Shown here one piece after another: positions 40,279 through 48,723 of a stretch of 64,000 bases of DNA (the first letter of the stretch is position 1; every line of letters begins with the position of its first letter). Below the pieces are notes generated by a model. It worked only from the letters and a program-made list of their open reading frames with translations, had not been told where the DNA came from and made no database searches. This stretch comes from Gammaproteobacteria bacterium (GTDB lineage: Bacteria; Pseudomonadota; Gammaproteobacteria; Pseudomonadales; Pseudohongiellaceae). The stretch is from contig JAQWMX010000010.1 of the NCBI GenBank assembly GCA_029246545.1, positions 45,086-109,085 of the forward strand, written 5' to 3'. The translations under genes and the position numbers were made by a program.

Positions 40279-40881
40279 ATGCGTCCACAAAATCAATCCA
40301 GACGAAGTTTTATAAAAGGCATCATTGCCTCTGGAGCAGTGGTATCGACTGGCGGGCTTATGTTTGTTAGCGGCTGTTCTGAAAATACGCTAAGCCCTGC
40401 TGCTGGCTCAGTAGAAAGACTTATCTCCTTAAATATTAATGGCACAGTGCGTCGGGTGGATGTTCTTCCGAATGAAACTCTGGCAATGACATTGCGCAAC
40501 AAGCTAGGTTTAACGGGTACTAAAATTGGTTGCGATAGAGGTGAATGCGGCGCTTGCAGTGTGTTAATCGATGGTGTCCCAAATAATTCCTGCTCAATGC
40601 TAAGTCACCGAGTAACAAACAAGAACATCACTACCATTGAAGGGATTGCCAGCCCGGCTGGCGAATTGCACCCGGTACAACAAGCTATGATAGAAGAGCT
40701 TGCACCACAATGTGGATTCTGTACGCCAGGTCAAGTTATTTCATCTGTCGCTCTTCTTAACAATAATTCAAACCCATCTCGTGAAGAAGCTCGCCAAGCA
40801 CTAGCAGGTAATCTCTGTCGCTGCGGAGCTTATGACCATTACCTGAATGCTGTGCTTCGCGCTGCAGAGGAGATTGCATAA
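40279..40881 (+). CDS. Molybdenum hydroxylase 2Fe-2S subunit with Tat signal (PaoA/YagT-like)
   Basis: This is the iron-sulfur subunit of a three-part molybdenum hydroxylase. The Tat signal SRRSFIKGIIASGAVV predicts export of the folded complex to the periplasm. The plant-type 2Fe-2S site is GCDRGECGACSVLIDG with a later Cys, and the second 2Fe-2S site is CGFCTPGQ with CRCG. The 200-residue length fits YagT/PaoA. Its stop overlaps the next start as TAATG. The substrate class is probably aldehydes by similarity to PaoABC. Confidence 0.9.
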   Translation: MRPQNQSRRSFIKGIIASGAVVSTGGLMFVSGCSENTLSPAAGSVERLISLNINGTVRRVDVLPNETLAMTLRNKLGLTGTKIGCDRGECGACSVLIDGVPNNSCSMLSHRVTNKNITTIEGIASPAGELHPVQQAMIEELAPQCGFCTPGQVISSVALLNNNSNPSREEARQALAGNLCRCGAYDHYLNAVLRAAEEIA

Positions 40882-43325
40882 TGGCTGATAATCCCACATA
40901 TAAACTCATTGGTAAGAACTTCACTCCGCCTGACATTGAAGCCAAGGTGACTGGAGCTTCAACCTATTCTGAAGATTTTCGTGCTGAAGGAATGGCTTAT
41001 GTGAAAATGTTGCTAAGTCCCATGCCAAAATGTCGCGTCAGAAATATAGATGCTTCTGAAGCTCTGGCACTGGAAGGCGTATACGGCATTATGACCGCAG
41101 ATGACGTGCCCGTATTTCCAAATCCTGGTGAACAAATTCTTACTAATGAACCTAACTTTGTTGGCGAACCCATTCTCGCCATTGCTGCCGTTGATGAATC
41201 GACAGCGGCTAATGCCTTGGAATTAGTTAATGTAGAGTATGAAGAATTACCTTTTGTATTAGACCCACTTGAAAGTCTTTATCCGGGAGGCCCTGATGCT
41301 TATTCGGGTGGCAACCTGGTTTCTTCGTTACGGATCGAAGAAGAAGATGAGTTAGGTGATATTGGTGTTGTTAGTCACAAATGGACTGCCAGAGATTTTG
41401 CGGCAGTAGATGAAGGTCAATTACCTATGGGTCAAGCAACCATGGATTGGCAGTATGGTGACCTTGATGCTGCCTTTAATGATGCAGCATTAGTGCTCGA
41501 TGAAACCTTTGTTACTGCCTGTAACTCTCACCATAGCATGGAGCCAAGAAGTGCATTCTCCTATTGGCAGAATGGTAAATGTTATGTTCATGGTTCAACC
41601 CAAAGTCAGATGTTTGTTGTTCCAGGTTTAGCTAACTTGATTGGTATAACTCCTGATGAATTGGTTTATATATCTGAATTCTGTGGTGGTGGTTTCGGTT
41701 CCAAAGGGGGAGCCTATGCTGTGATGGCTCTTCCTGCACATTTTTCGCGTCTTATTAGTCGCCCTTGCATGCTCCGCATAACACGAGCCGAAGAATATTA
41801 CCTTGGATCAGCGCGAGCCAGCTTTCAAGGAAGAGCAAAATTAGCTTTTAATGATCAGGGCAAAATGACTGGTGCAGATATTTATATTGTTCAACAAGGT
41901 GGCGCTAAAAACCCATTTGGTGATTTCGGTGCGGCCGGCACCATGGTTTCTCTTGTTTATACTCCAGAAAGTATGCGTTTCAGAGCCATACCAATAGGCA
42001 CCAACACTACTCCTTGTGGGCCGCAACGTGGTCCTGGTCAAAATCAAATGTCTGCAGCATTAGAACCTCTATTAGATAAGGCAGCCAATGCCTTAGGTAT
42101 TGATCAACTTGAAATTCGACGAATCAATGCATCCAATCATGAAACACTAACAGGTGGCGAGAACCGACAAAAAGTCTCAAGTTCATACATGTTAGATGCA
42201 ATTGATATGGCTGCTGAACGTTTCGACTGGTCCAATAAATTTGCTCGTAACGGCGAGCGTAATGGCTCTAAAGTAATAGGTGTTGGTATTGGTCAGGGTT
42301 ATCACTCTGCGGGTATTGCAGGCTTTGACGGTTTGATGAGAATCTTACCAGACGGCAAGCTACATATTCATACCGGGGTGGGTAATCTAGGAACTTATTC
42401 CTATGCATCAACATCACGAGTTGCAGCTGAAGTACTTGATATGGACTGGGATAATTGTGTCATTGAGCGAGGTGATACCAGCAAACATCTACCTTGGACA
42501 ATCGGGCAATTTGGCTCCTTGACTACTTATACAATGTCGCGAGCAAACTATGCTGCTGCTATGGATATGAAGCAAAAACTACAAGAAATTGCTGCGATGG
42601 ATCTGGGTGGAAATGCTGAAGATTATGATCTGGCAAATGAAACTGTATTCAACATAAATGACCCGACTCAAAGCATTACTTACGCTCAAGCTGCTCAAAG
42701 AGCATTAGAGCTTGGCGGTAAATACAGCGGCGAAGACCCTAATGGCACTAATCCACTCACTCAAGCCTCTGTTGCTGGACTTGCTGGCTCAGGTCTTATC
42801 GGGGTAGCCAGGGACACTACTCCTCTTAATGAACATATCTCTGCCATGGTGGCAACTTTCGTTATGATTGAGCTGGATACTGAAACCGGCAATTATGAAA
42901 TCCTTGAATTTGTTAGTTCTGGTGACTGCGGTACCGTGAACCACCCTCTTGGCTTAGTTGGACAATTAAGAGGTGGTGCGTGTATGGGCATTGGTATGGC
43001 TCGTTCAGAGCGCCAAATATACGACCCGCAAAATGGTTTACCCGGCAGCGTGGGGCTTTATCAGGCGAAACCACCCTCGTATTTAGATGTACCTGCTTTT
43101 ATGGACGTCTCAGCTGTTGACCAACCTGACCCAACCAATCCAATGGGTATGAAGGGTATAGGTGAGCCGCCTGTTGGCGCAGCAGTTGGAGCGGTATTAG
43201 CGGCAGTTTCAAATGCGCTTGGCGGATATTACTTTAATCGTAACCCAGTGACTTCTGACATGATATTGAACGCAGCATCTGGTCGTGAACAATCTAATTC
43301 ACCACTACAGATTTTAACCCAATAG
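40881..43325 (+). CDS. Molybdenum hydroxylase large subunit (PaoC/YagR-like)
   Basis: This is the 814-residue catalytic subunit, which binds molybdopterin cofactor and hydroxylates the substrate. It has no signal peptide, consistent with export as a complex through the Tat signal of its partner. It carries the N-terminal hammerhead domain (FTPPDIEAKVTGASTYSED), cofactor-binding segments (GGGFGSKGG, CGPQRGPGQNQ) and the catalytic glutamate in MKGIGEPPVGAAVG near the C-terminus. Gene order here is small-large-FAD, whereas E. coli has PaoA-PaoB-PaoC. Confidence 0.9.
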   Translation: MADNPTYKLIGKNFTPPDIEAKVTGASTYSEDFRAEGMAYVKMLLSPMPKCRVRNIDASEALALEGVYGIMTADDVPVFPNPGEQILTNEPNFVGEPILAIAAVDESTAANALELVNVEYEELPFVLDPLESLYPGGPDAYSGGNLVSSLRIEEEDELGDIGVVSHKWTARDFAAVDEGQLPMGQATMDWQYGDLDAAFNDAALVLDETFVTACNSHHSMEPRSAFSYWQNGKCYVHGSTQSQMFVVPGLANLIGITPDELVYISEFCGGGFGSKGGAYAVMALPAHFSRLISRPCMLRITRAEEYYLGSARASFQGRAKLAFNDQGKMTGADIYIVQQGGAKNPFGDFGAAGTMVSLVYTPESMRFRAIPIGTNTTPCGPQRGPGQNQMSAALEPLLDKAANALGIDQLEIRRINASNHETLTGGENRQKVSSSYMLDAIDMAAERFDWSNKFARNGERNGSKVIGVGIGQGYHSAGIAGFDGLMRILPDGKLHIHTGVGNLGTYSYASTSRVAAEVLDMDWDNCVIERGDTSKHLPWTIGQFGSLTTYTMSRANYAAAMDMKQKLQEIAAMDLGGNAEDYDLANETVFNINDPTQSITYAQAAQRALELGGKYSGEDPNGTNPLTQASVAGLAGSGLIGVARDTTPLNEHISAMVATFVMIELDTETGNYEILEFVSSGDCGTVNHPLGLVGQLRGGACMGIGMARSERQIYDPQNGLPGSVGLYQAKPPSYLDVPAFMDVSAVDQPDPTNPMGMKGIGEPPVGAAVGAVLAAVSNALGGYYFNRNPVTSDMILNAASGREQSNSPLQILTQ

Positions 43326-43335
43326 GAGAGCTGAG

Positions 43336-44328
43336 ATGTCTACTAAAGATATGATGCCAAATTTTGATCTGTTTCAGCCTTCTGACATGGGAAATGCTTT
43401 TGATCTACTTGAGCAGTATGGAGCTGACGCTTGGCCTTTAGCTGGCGGCCAAGATAGCTTGGATTGGTTTAAAGATAGAGTAAAACGCCCTGTCGCCGTG
43501 ATTGATTTAGCCGGAATTCCAGGCATGAACGGAATTAACGAAACCGCTAACGGTATCGAGATTGGTGCCCTCACGACCTTAACTGAAATTGCCGAAAGTC
43601 CGTTGATTCGAGATAGTTATGGCGTGCTGGCGGAAGCCGCTAGCCGTGTTGCTAGCCCGCAGATTAGAAATATCGGCACACTCGGCGGCAATATCTGCCA
43701 AGACGTCCGTTGCTGGTATTACCGTTCTGGGATTGATTGTTATCGCGCTGGTGGCAATACCTGTTACGCAGATACACCAGAAGGCTTGAACAGAGAACAC
43801 TGCTTGTTTGAAGCCGACCGCTGTGTTGCCGTCACCCCTTCTGATACTGCACCAGCTTTAGTTGCCTTAGACGCTACCATGGTTATTCAAAACACTGATG
43901 GCATGCGAGAAGTTGCTGCTGAAGATTTCTTTATTGGCCCTGATGTCGACATAGAACGGGTAACTGTCTTAGAGCCCGGTGATATTTTAACCAGCATCAG
44001 AATTCCATCAACTTGGGCCGGTGCAAACTACTATTTCGAAAAAGTTGCAGACCGAGAAACTTGGGATTTTGCCTTGGTAAATGTTGCCGCTGTATTACGC
44101 GTTTCAGGCGATACAATTGAAGGCCTTCGTGTTGTCTGTGGCGGCGTTCAATGTACGCCACGTCGCCTTAATGGAGTAGAAGATATTGTTCGCGGCAGTG
44201 CTAGAGATGAAGAAACTATCGAGTTAGCCGCCGGGTCAGCTGCTAGAGGAGCAACCACCTTAAACTATAATGGATTTAAGATACCCTTGATGGAAAACTT
44301 GGTAAAACGCGCAATTAGGGACAGCTAA
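43336..44328 (+). CDS. Molybdenum hydroxylase FAD subunit with 4Fe-4S loop (PaoB/YagS-like)
   Basis: This FAD-binding subunit of 330 residues has the VAO-type motifs AGGQDSLDWFKD and IRNIGTLGGNIC. A cysteine-rich insertion (CWYYRSGIDCYRAGGNTCYA, then HCLFEADRC) matches the 4Fe-4S loop known from PaoB/YagS. The C-terminal domain (LRVVCGGVQCTPRRL) is complete. It follows the large subunit by 10 bases. It passes electrons from molybdenum and Fe-S centres to an acceptor. No chaperone gene (PaoD/XdhC-like) is seen in the window. Confidence 0.9.
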   Translation: MSTKDMMPNFDLFQPSDMGNAFDLLEQYGADAWPLAGGQDSLDWFKDRVKRPVAVIDLAGIPGMNGINETANGIEIGALTTLTEIAESPLIRDSYGVLAEAASRVASPQIRNIGTLGGNICQDVRCWYYRSGIDCYRAGGNTCYADTPEGLNREHCLFEADRCVAVTPSDTAPALVALDATMVIQNTDGMREVAAEDFFIGPDVDIERVTVLEPGDILTSIRIPSTWAGANYYFEKVADRETWDFALVNVAAVLRVSGDTIEGLRVVCGGVQCTPRRLNGVEDIVRGSARDEETIELAAGSAARGATTLNYNGFKIPLMENLVKRAIRDS

Positions 44329-44351
44329 ATACTAATAATAAAATCTTATAA

Positions 44352-44498
44352 ATGGATATCTTTCGATACAGTAGCAATGCCTACGGTCAAAGTACCCTAG
44401 AGGGTATTTCATTTGAACTGATCTATGTGTTTGCCGGCCTTGCTGCCGTCGTCATTGTTGCGCATTTCTGCTATAAATTATTCAACAAAAACGACTGA
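44352..44498 (+). CDS. Small 48-residue membrane peptide
   Basis: ATG 44352 opens a 48-codon frame with a polar N-terminus (MDIFRYSSNAYGQST), one hydrophobic helix (IYVFAGLAAVVIVAHFCY) and a charged tail KLFNKND. It begins 23 bases after the molybdenum hydroxylase FAD gene on the same strand, so it may be the operon's fourth gene. It ends 1 base before the stop of the aldolase gene. A membrane-anchor or electron-transfer adapter role is inference. I recognise no family. Confidence 0.55.
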   Translation: MDIFRYSSNAYGQSTLEGISFELIYVFAGLAAVVIVAHFCYKLFNKND

Positions 44499-45353
44499 TT
44501 ACTGTCGGCGCTCTTCTAGACTAGACTCACCTTCCACTGCATCAACCGAAGCACCGCCTAAATATGGATTAATCCAACCATCATGTGTTAGTCCATTTTG
44601 AAAGAAAAATGAATCATCACTAACAGAATAACCTTCTCGATATTGTGCTCCGGCATTACCAAATATTTTCCCAGCTCTTAAGGTCGCATCGCGAACTTGT
44701 TCAAGCATGCGCTGATATTCAGGGTCGCTTTGAGGCAAACCAGAAAAAGAACTTAAATCATTGTTCCCCATGATAACTACATCAATTCCATCAACACGGG
44801 CAATGTCATAAGCTTCTGCGACACCACGCGGTGTTTCTATCATCACAACTACCAACATATTATCGTTGAACGTCTCGCGATAATTCACATCGGGCCACAG
44901 TGTACGCCAGTTACCTCCACCGGCACTGCGGCGTGCAACTGGCGGAAATCGAGAGAAACGTGCCGTTTGAATCGCCTTATCAACATTTTCAGTAGTCGGC
45001 ATAATAATACCGAGCGCACCAACATCCGTTGCTTTTTGAATTGAGCTTTCCAGCTCATCTGGCACTCTAATCATGGGAACAGCACCCACACGAGGGCAAG
45101 CATTAATCATGCGCTCAATTTCACCCCAGCTCATTGTACTGTGCTGCATCTCAAACCATGTGTAGTCATAGTGAAGAGCCTCTTCACAATAACGCTCAAC
45201 ATTAAAACTTGAAATCGTGTGACTAAAAACACGTTCACCGCTGAGCAGTTTTGCCTTAGCAGTGTTATACAGCTCATTTTCTTGAGCAGAGAGAAACGGG
45301 ACAGAAATAAGCATCAAAAATAATGCGGCTAGAGTTGTATTTGTATTATTCAT
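44499..45353 (-). CDS. Exported HpcH/HpaI-type aldolase/lyase
   Basis: The protein has 284 residues with a signal peptide (LFLMLISVPFLSAQ). It belongs to the class II HpcH/HpaI aldolases, which cleave 2-keto-3-deoxy acids with a divalent metal. The family's catalytic positions are kept: His in WFEMQHSTMSW, Arg in PMIRVP, metal Glu in VVMIETPRG and Asp in GNNDLSSFSG. Start ATG 45353 was chosen because the signal peptide begins there; the frame is open 34 codons further upstream but without a signal. Export is unusual for this enzyme class. Confidence 0.85.
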   Translation of the reverse strand: MNNTNTTLAALFLMLISVPFLSAQENELYNTAKAKLLSGERVFSHTISSFNVERYCEEALHYDYTWFEMQHSTMSWGEIERMINACPRVGAVPMIRVPDELESSIQKATDVGALGIIMPTTENVDKAIQTARFSRFPPVARRSAGGGNWRTLWPDVNYRETFNDNMLVVVMIETPRGVAEAYDIARVDGIDVVIMGNNDLSSFSGLPQSDPEYQRMLEQVRDATLRAGKIFGNAGAQYREGYSVSDDSFFFQNGLTHDGWINPYLGGASVDAVEGESSLEERRQ

Positions 45354-45455
45354 TTCTCTCTCTTTTGTAAAATTCGACGCATGCAGGTAAGTCATAAATC
45401 TTACTACACTCAATTTAGTATAGGAATAAAAGCTTAATAATAAATGTGAAACCAA

Positions 45456-45792
45456 CTTCTATTAAAAGCTGAAAAAACTGAAGGATAAATTATTTTAATC
45501 AGAAATGAAGAATTTTGAATGGCGGTGGATGGGACACGAACCCTGGCTGGAAAATTTTCTGGAACTGGTCAGAACGTTGGCACTGGTTAGCCTGTCAGGG
45601 ATCAGGCCTTGTGCCGAAAAAAATGATTTTAGTCCGCTAAACTGATTACCAAAACAGTGTTATGGAAATATTGGAAAAGACGCAACGGTGAAATAGAGAT
45701 GAAACTCAGCTTGGCTTACTAGAGGAAGGATGTTTATACTCCGTTCAGCATCATTTGGGCGTGAATATATTTACGAGATTTCAAGGCGAATA
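45456..45792. other. Intergenic region with tRNA-3'-end-like sequence
   Basis: Composition changes here from AT-rich to GC-richer. At 45520-45543 the plus strand reads TGGCGGTGGATGGGACACGA plus ACCC. This resembles the plus-strand image of a tRNA 3' end (CCA end, acceptor, T-arm with GAACCC). Compare tRNA-Asp at 52745, TGGCGGACCGGACGGGACTC followed by GAACCC, in the same orientation. I read it as a decayed attachment site. ATG 45730, preceded by GAGGAAGG, is an alternative start for the cytochrome gene. Confidence 0.4.
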
Positions 45793-47067
45793 ATGAGCGT
45801 GATCAAAATACTGTCTGGACTCCTGCTTACTATAGCGCTGGCGTTTATGGCGATTGCGATGTTCAGCAGCCCTACTGAAGTGAACACCGACTTGCTGATC
45901 GCAGAGATGTCGGGCAACGAAGAAATACTCGAGCGTGGCAAATATCTGGCAACAGCCGGCAACTGTGCCGCATGCCATACGTCGCCTGATGGTAGTGATA
46001 TGGCGGGCGGCGTCGCGTTTGGAACGCAATTCGGCACAATCTACTCGACAAATATTACTCCGGATGCAGATACCGGCATTGGGAACTGGGCGTTTGAAGA
46101 TTTCCTGGCTTCGATGAGGCACGGTGTGCGACCAAACGGACAGCACCTGTATCCCGCGTTTCCGTATACCGCATTCACAAAGCTAACCGATACCGACACT
46201 GCGGCTATATTTCTGTACTTGATGAGCTTGCCGCCCGTTCGCCAGGCCGCACCGGAAAACGAACTGGGTTTTCCATTCAATCAGCGCTGGCTGATGACAA
46301 TCTGGAAGGCGCTGTTCTTTGAGCCCGGCATTTATGAACCGGATGAATCCAATTCAGAGGACTGGAATCGTGGCGCTTATTTGGTTGAAGCCTTGGCACA
46401 TTGCAGTGCGTGTCATTCGCCCAGGAATTTCCTCGGTGCCGAAGTAGCAGATCTGACAATGGCTGGCGGAGTCTATTCAGATGAAGTGCCCGGCGGTGCA
46501 GTTCGCGAATGGTTTGCACCAAACCTCAGATCGAACGATGCTGGTCTTGGCTCCTGGACGCACGAACATCTAACTGATTACCTGATGACAGGGAAAAACT
46601 CACTGGTCGAAACTTTTGGGCCAATGAACGAAGTCATTATGAAAAGCACACGACATCTGGACATCGAAGATATCGATGCAATGACAACGTACTTGATGAG
46701 TCTTCCGCCCGTGGAAGAGGCTTCCCGGGAAGTCGCCGACAATCTGACAATGGGACGCGGCCGCACAGTTTATAATCTTCACTGTGGCACATGCCACTTA
46801 CCGACTGGCCTGGGTGACAACGATATGGCACCGCGACTGGCCAGCGGCAGCCTAGTGGTGCTGGCTGAGAATCCTGCTTCGCTGATCAACGTCATCCTCT
46901 ACGGTCCGGAACGCTCCGAATTACCCGACAATTGGTATGACGAGATGGGGGAGTTTCAGTACCTGCTGGATGACGATGAGATTGCTGCAGTGGCCACTTT
47001 TGTACGTCAGTCTTGGGAGAACCCAGGCGGAATCGTGACTGCCGAAGATGTTGCAAGGCACAGATGA
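45793..47067 (+). CDS. Tri-haem cytochrome c, membrane-anchored
   Basis: The protein has about 424 residues from ATG 45793 (AAGG ahead). An N-terminal hydrophobic anchor (SVIKILSGLLLTIALAFMAI) is followed by three CxxCH haem sites: C58-H62 (CAACH), C204-H208 (CSACH) and C331-H335 (CGTCH). This is the layout of cytochrome subunits of membrane alcohol/gluconate dehydrogenases. No dehydrogenase partner is adjacent; the following genes are DUF1592 and DUF1552 proteins. ATG 45730 is an alternative start. The protein should carry electrons from a periplasmic oxidation to the respiratory chain. Confidence 0.88.
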   Translation: MSVIKILSGLLLTIALAFMAIAMFSSPTEVNTDLLIAEMSGNEEILERGKYLATAGNCAACHTSPDGSDMAGGVAFGTQFGTIYSTNITPDADTGIGNWAFEDFLASMRHGVRPNGQHLYPAFPYTAFTKLTDTDTAAIFLYLMSLPPVRQAAPENELGFPFNQRWLMTIWKALFFEPGIYEPDESNSEDWNRGAYLVEALAHCSACHSPRNFLGAEVADLTMAGGVYSDEVPGGAVREWFAPNLRSNDAGLGSWTHEHLTDYLMTGKNSLVETFGPMNEVIMKSTRHLDIEDIDAMTTYLMSLPPVEEASREVADNLTMGRGRTVYNLHCGTCHLPTGLGDNDMAPRLASGSLVVLAENPASLINVILYGPERSELPDNWYDEMGEFQYLLDDDEIAAVATFVRQSWENPGGIVTAEDVARHR

Positions 47068-47094
47068 CAACGGAGAAGCATATGGTTGACTATC

Positions 47095-48723
47095 ATGATT
47101 AACAGAATTCTACTAACTGCAATTACGAGCCTGCTGCTGGCGGGTTGCGACGATGGCCTTGTCGAACCGGTCGAACCGGAGAACAGTAGTTCACCACGAC
47201 GAGTTCGTGTACTTACGGCCGATCAATATTCGAACTCTATCGCTCAGATTTTTGGGACAGATGTCAGAGACGCCGTGCTACCGCCGCTGCCTCAAATCGC
47301 CAGAGTCGATGGTCTGCTCTCGTCGGGCGCAGCTTCGGTGGGCCTGACCTCGGATCAGATCGAACAAATCCAGCAAGCGGGTGCTGCAATTGCAACACGC
47401 GTGGTTGACTCGGCGCACCGTAATTTCCTAATCCCATGTATACCCGTGTCGGCATTGGAGCCTGATTCCAGCTGCGCTGGAACGTTTCTGCGCGCGACAG
47501 CTCGTCTCTTACATCGGCGGCCACCGGACGAAACCAAAATATTTGAGTTAGTCGCAGTCGCAGATGCTGGGGCTGAGGCAAGCAATGATTTCTATGCCGG
47601 CCTGGCAGTTGCGCTGGAAGTGCTGTTATTTAGTCCGGAGTTTATTTTTATCAGCGAGATCACGGAGCCCGATCCGAACAATCCGGGGAGCGAGCGACTT
47701 GACGCGTTTTCTTTGGCATCACGACTTAGTTTCTTTCTTTGGAATTCCACTCCCGACAACGAACTATTAACGGCCGCGGAAAACGGCCAGCTGCTAACGC
47801 CCGAGGGTCTACAGAGCAGCGTTGACAGACTTCTCGCCAGCTCAAAGCTAGAAGACGGCATGCGAGCATTTTTCGACGACATGATGACCTTCGATGAATT
47901 CAACAGCTTGGCCAAAGATCCCATGACTTACCCGATGGTCACGGGTGGCACTATAGCGGATGCGCGAGAACAGACATTGATGACGATAGTCGATCATCTG
48001 TTAAGGAAGAATCTTGATTATCGGGATCTGTTCACGACGCGTAGCACCTTTATGTCGAGGAATCTTTCGGCCTTGTATGGTGTGGCGAGCACACCCAACT
48101 GGGTACCGTTTGAGTTTGAGGATACAGGGATTCGTCGAGGCATCCTCACGCACTTCAGTTTTCTCGCCGCGCAATCCCATCCAGTACGCAGCTCACCCAC
48201 TTTGCGCGGCCGGGCATTACGGGAGCTGTTGCTCTGCCAAAACGTACCCTCTGCTCCGCCAAACGTTGATTTTTCCGCGCTCGAAGAGGCTGGTGATGCG
48301 CTGACCGCTCGCGAAAGGCTTGACGTACACAACACCAATCCGGTCTGTGCTGGCTGCCACCTGATTACCGACCCGATAGGGCTCGCGCTCGAGAATTTCG
48401 ATGGCGCAGGACGTTTCCGAGTGACCGAAAACGGTGCCCAGCTTAATGTCAGCGGTGAACTGGATGGCGTTCTCTATGACGATATCCAAGGGCTGACGAC
48501 CGCGGTGCGAAATCATCCAAAATTACCTTCCTGTCTTGTCGAGAGACTTTACGCGTACGGAACTGGCGGGCCTTTGTCGCTAAGATATGACCGGGCTACC
48601 TTGAATTATCTGGGGGATAGGTTTATTGTCAATGAATACAAATTGCGGTCGCTGTTGCTTGATATTGCATTGAGTAATGCGTTTTCGCACGTCCGACCTG
48701 ACATCGAGGAGCAGTTACTATGA
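47095..48723 (+). CDS. DUF1592-type haem lipoprotein
   Basis: The protein is about 542 residues with a lipobox (SLLLAGC, Cys18), so it is probably a lipoprotein. Recognisable blocks in order are DUF1595-like (FLRATARLLHRRP), DUF1592 (FSLASRLSFFLWNSTPDNELL) and DUF1588 with one haem motif (NPVCAGCHLITDPIGLALENFDGAGRFR, split here across residues 418-445). A DUF1585-like C-terminus ends it. Such proteins pair with DUF1552 proteins. Function is unknown, though haem suggests redox. The stop overlaps the next start by 4 bases. A six-codon open frame with GGAGAAG ahead (47082-47102) covers the start. Confidence 0.82.
   Translation: MINRILLTAITSLLLAGCDDGLVEPVEPENSSSPRRVRVLTADQYSNSIAQIFGTDVRDAVLPPLPQIARVDGLLSSGAASVGLTSDQIEQIQQAGAAIATRVVDSAHRNFLIPCIPVSALEPDSSCAGTFLRATARLLHRRPPDETKIFELVAVADAGAEASNDFYAGLAVALEVLLFSPEFIFISEITEPDPNNPGSERLDAFSLASRLSFFLWNSTPDNELLTAAENGQLLTPEGLQSSVDRLLASSKLEDGMRAFFDDMMTFDEFNSLAKDPMTYPMVTGGTIADAREQTLMTIVDHLLRKNLDYRDLFTTRSTFMSRNLSALYGVASTPNWVPFEFEDTGIRRGILTHFSFLAAQSHPVRSSPTLRGRALRELLLCQNVPSAPPNVDFSALEEAGDALTARERLDVHNTNPVCAGCHLITDPIGLALENFDGAGRFRVTENGAQLNVSGELDGVLYDDIQGLTTAVRNHPKLPSCLVERLYAYGTGGPLSLRYDRATLNYLGDRFIVNEYKLRSLLLDIALSNAFSHVRPDIEEQLL

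Noticed and set aside
45520..45543. A functional tRNA gene
   Set aside because: Only a 3'-end-like stretch is present; no anticodon arm or 5' acceptor strand follows.
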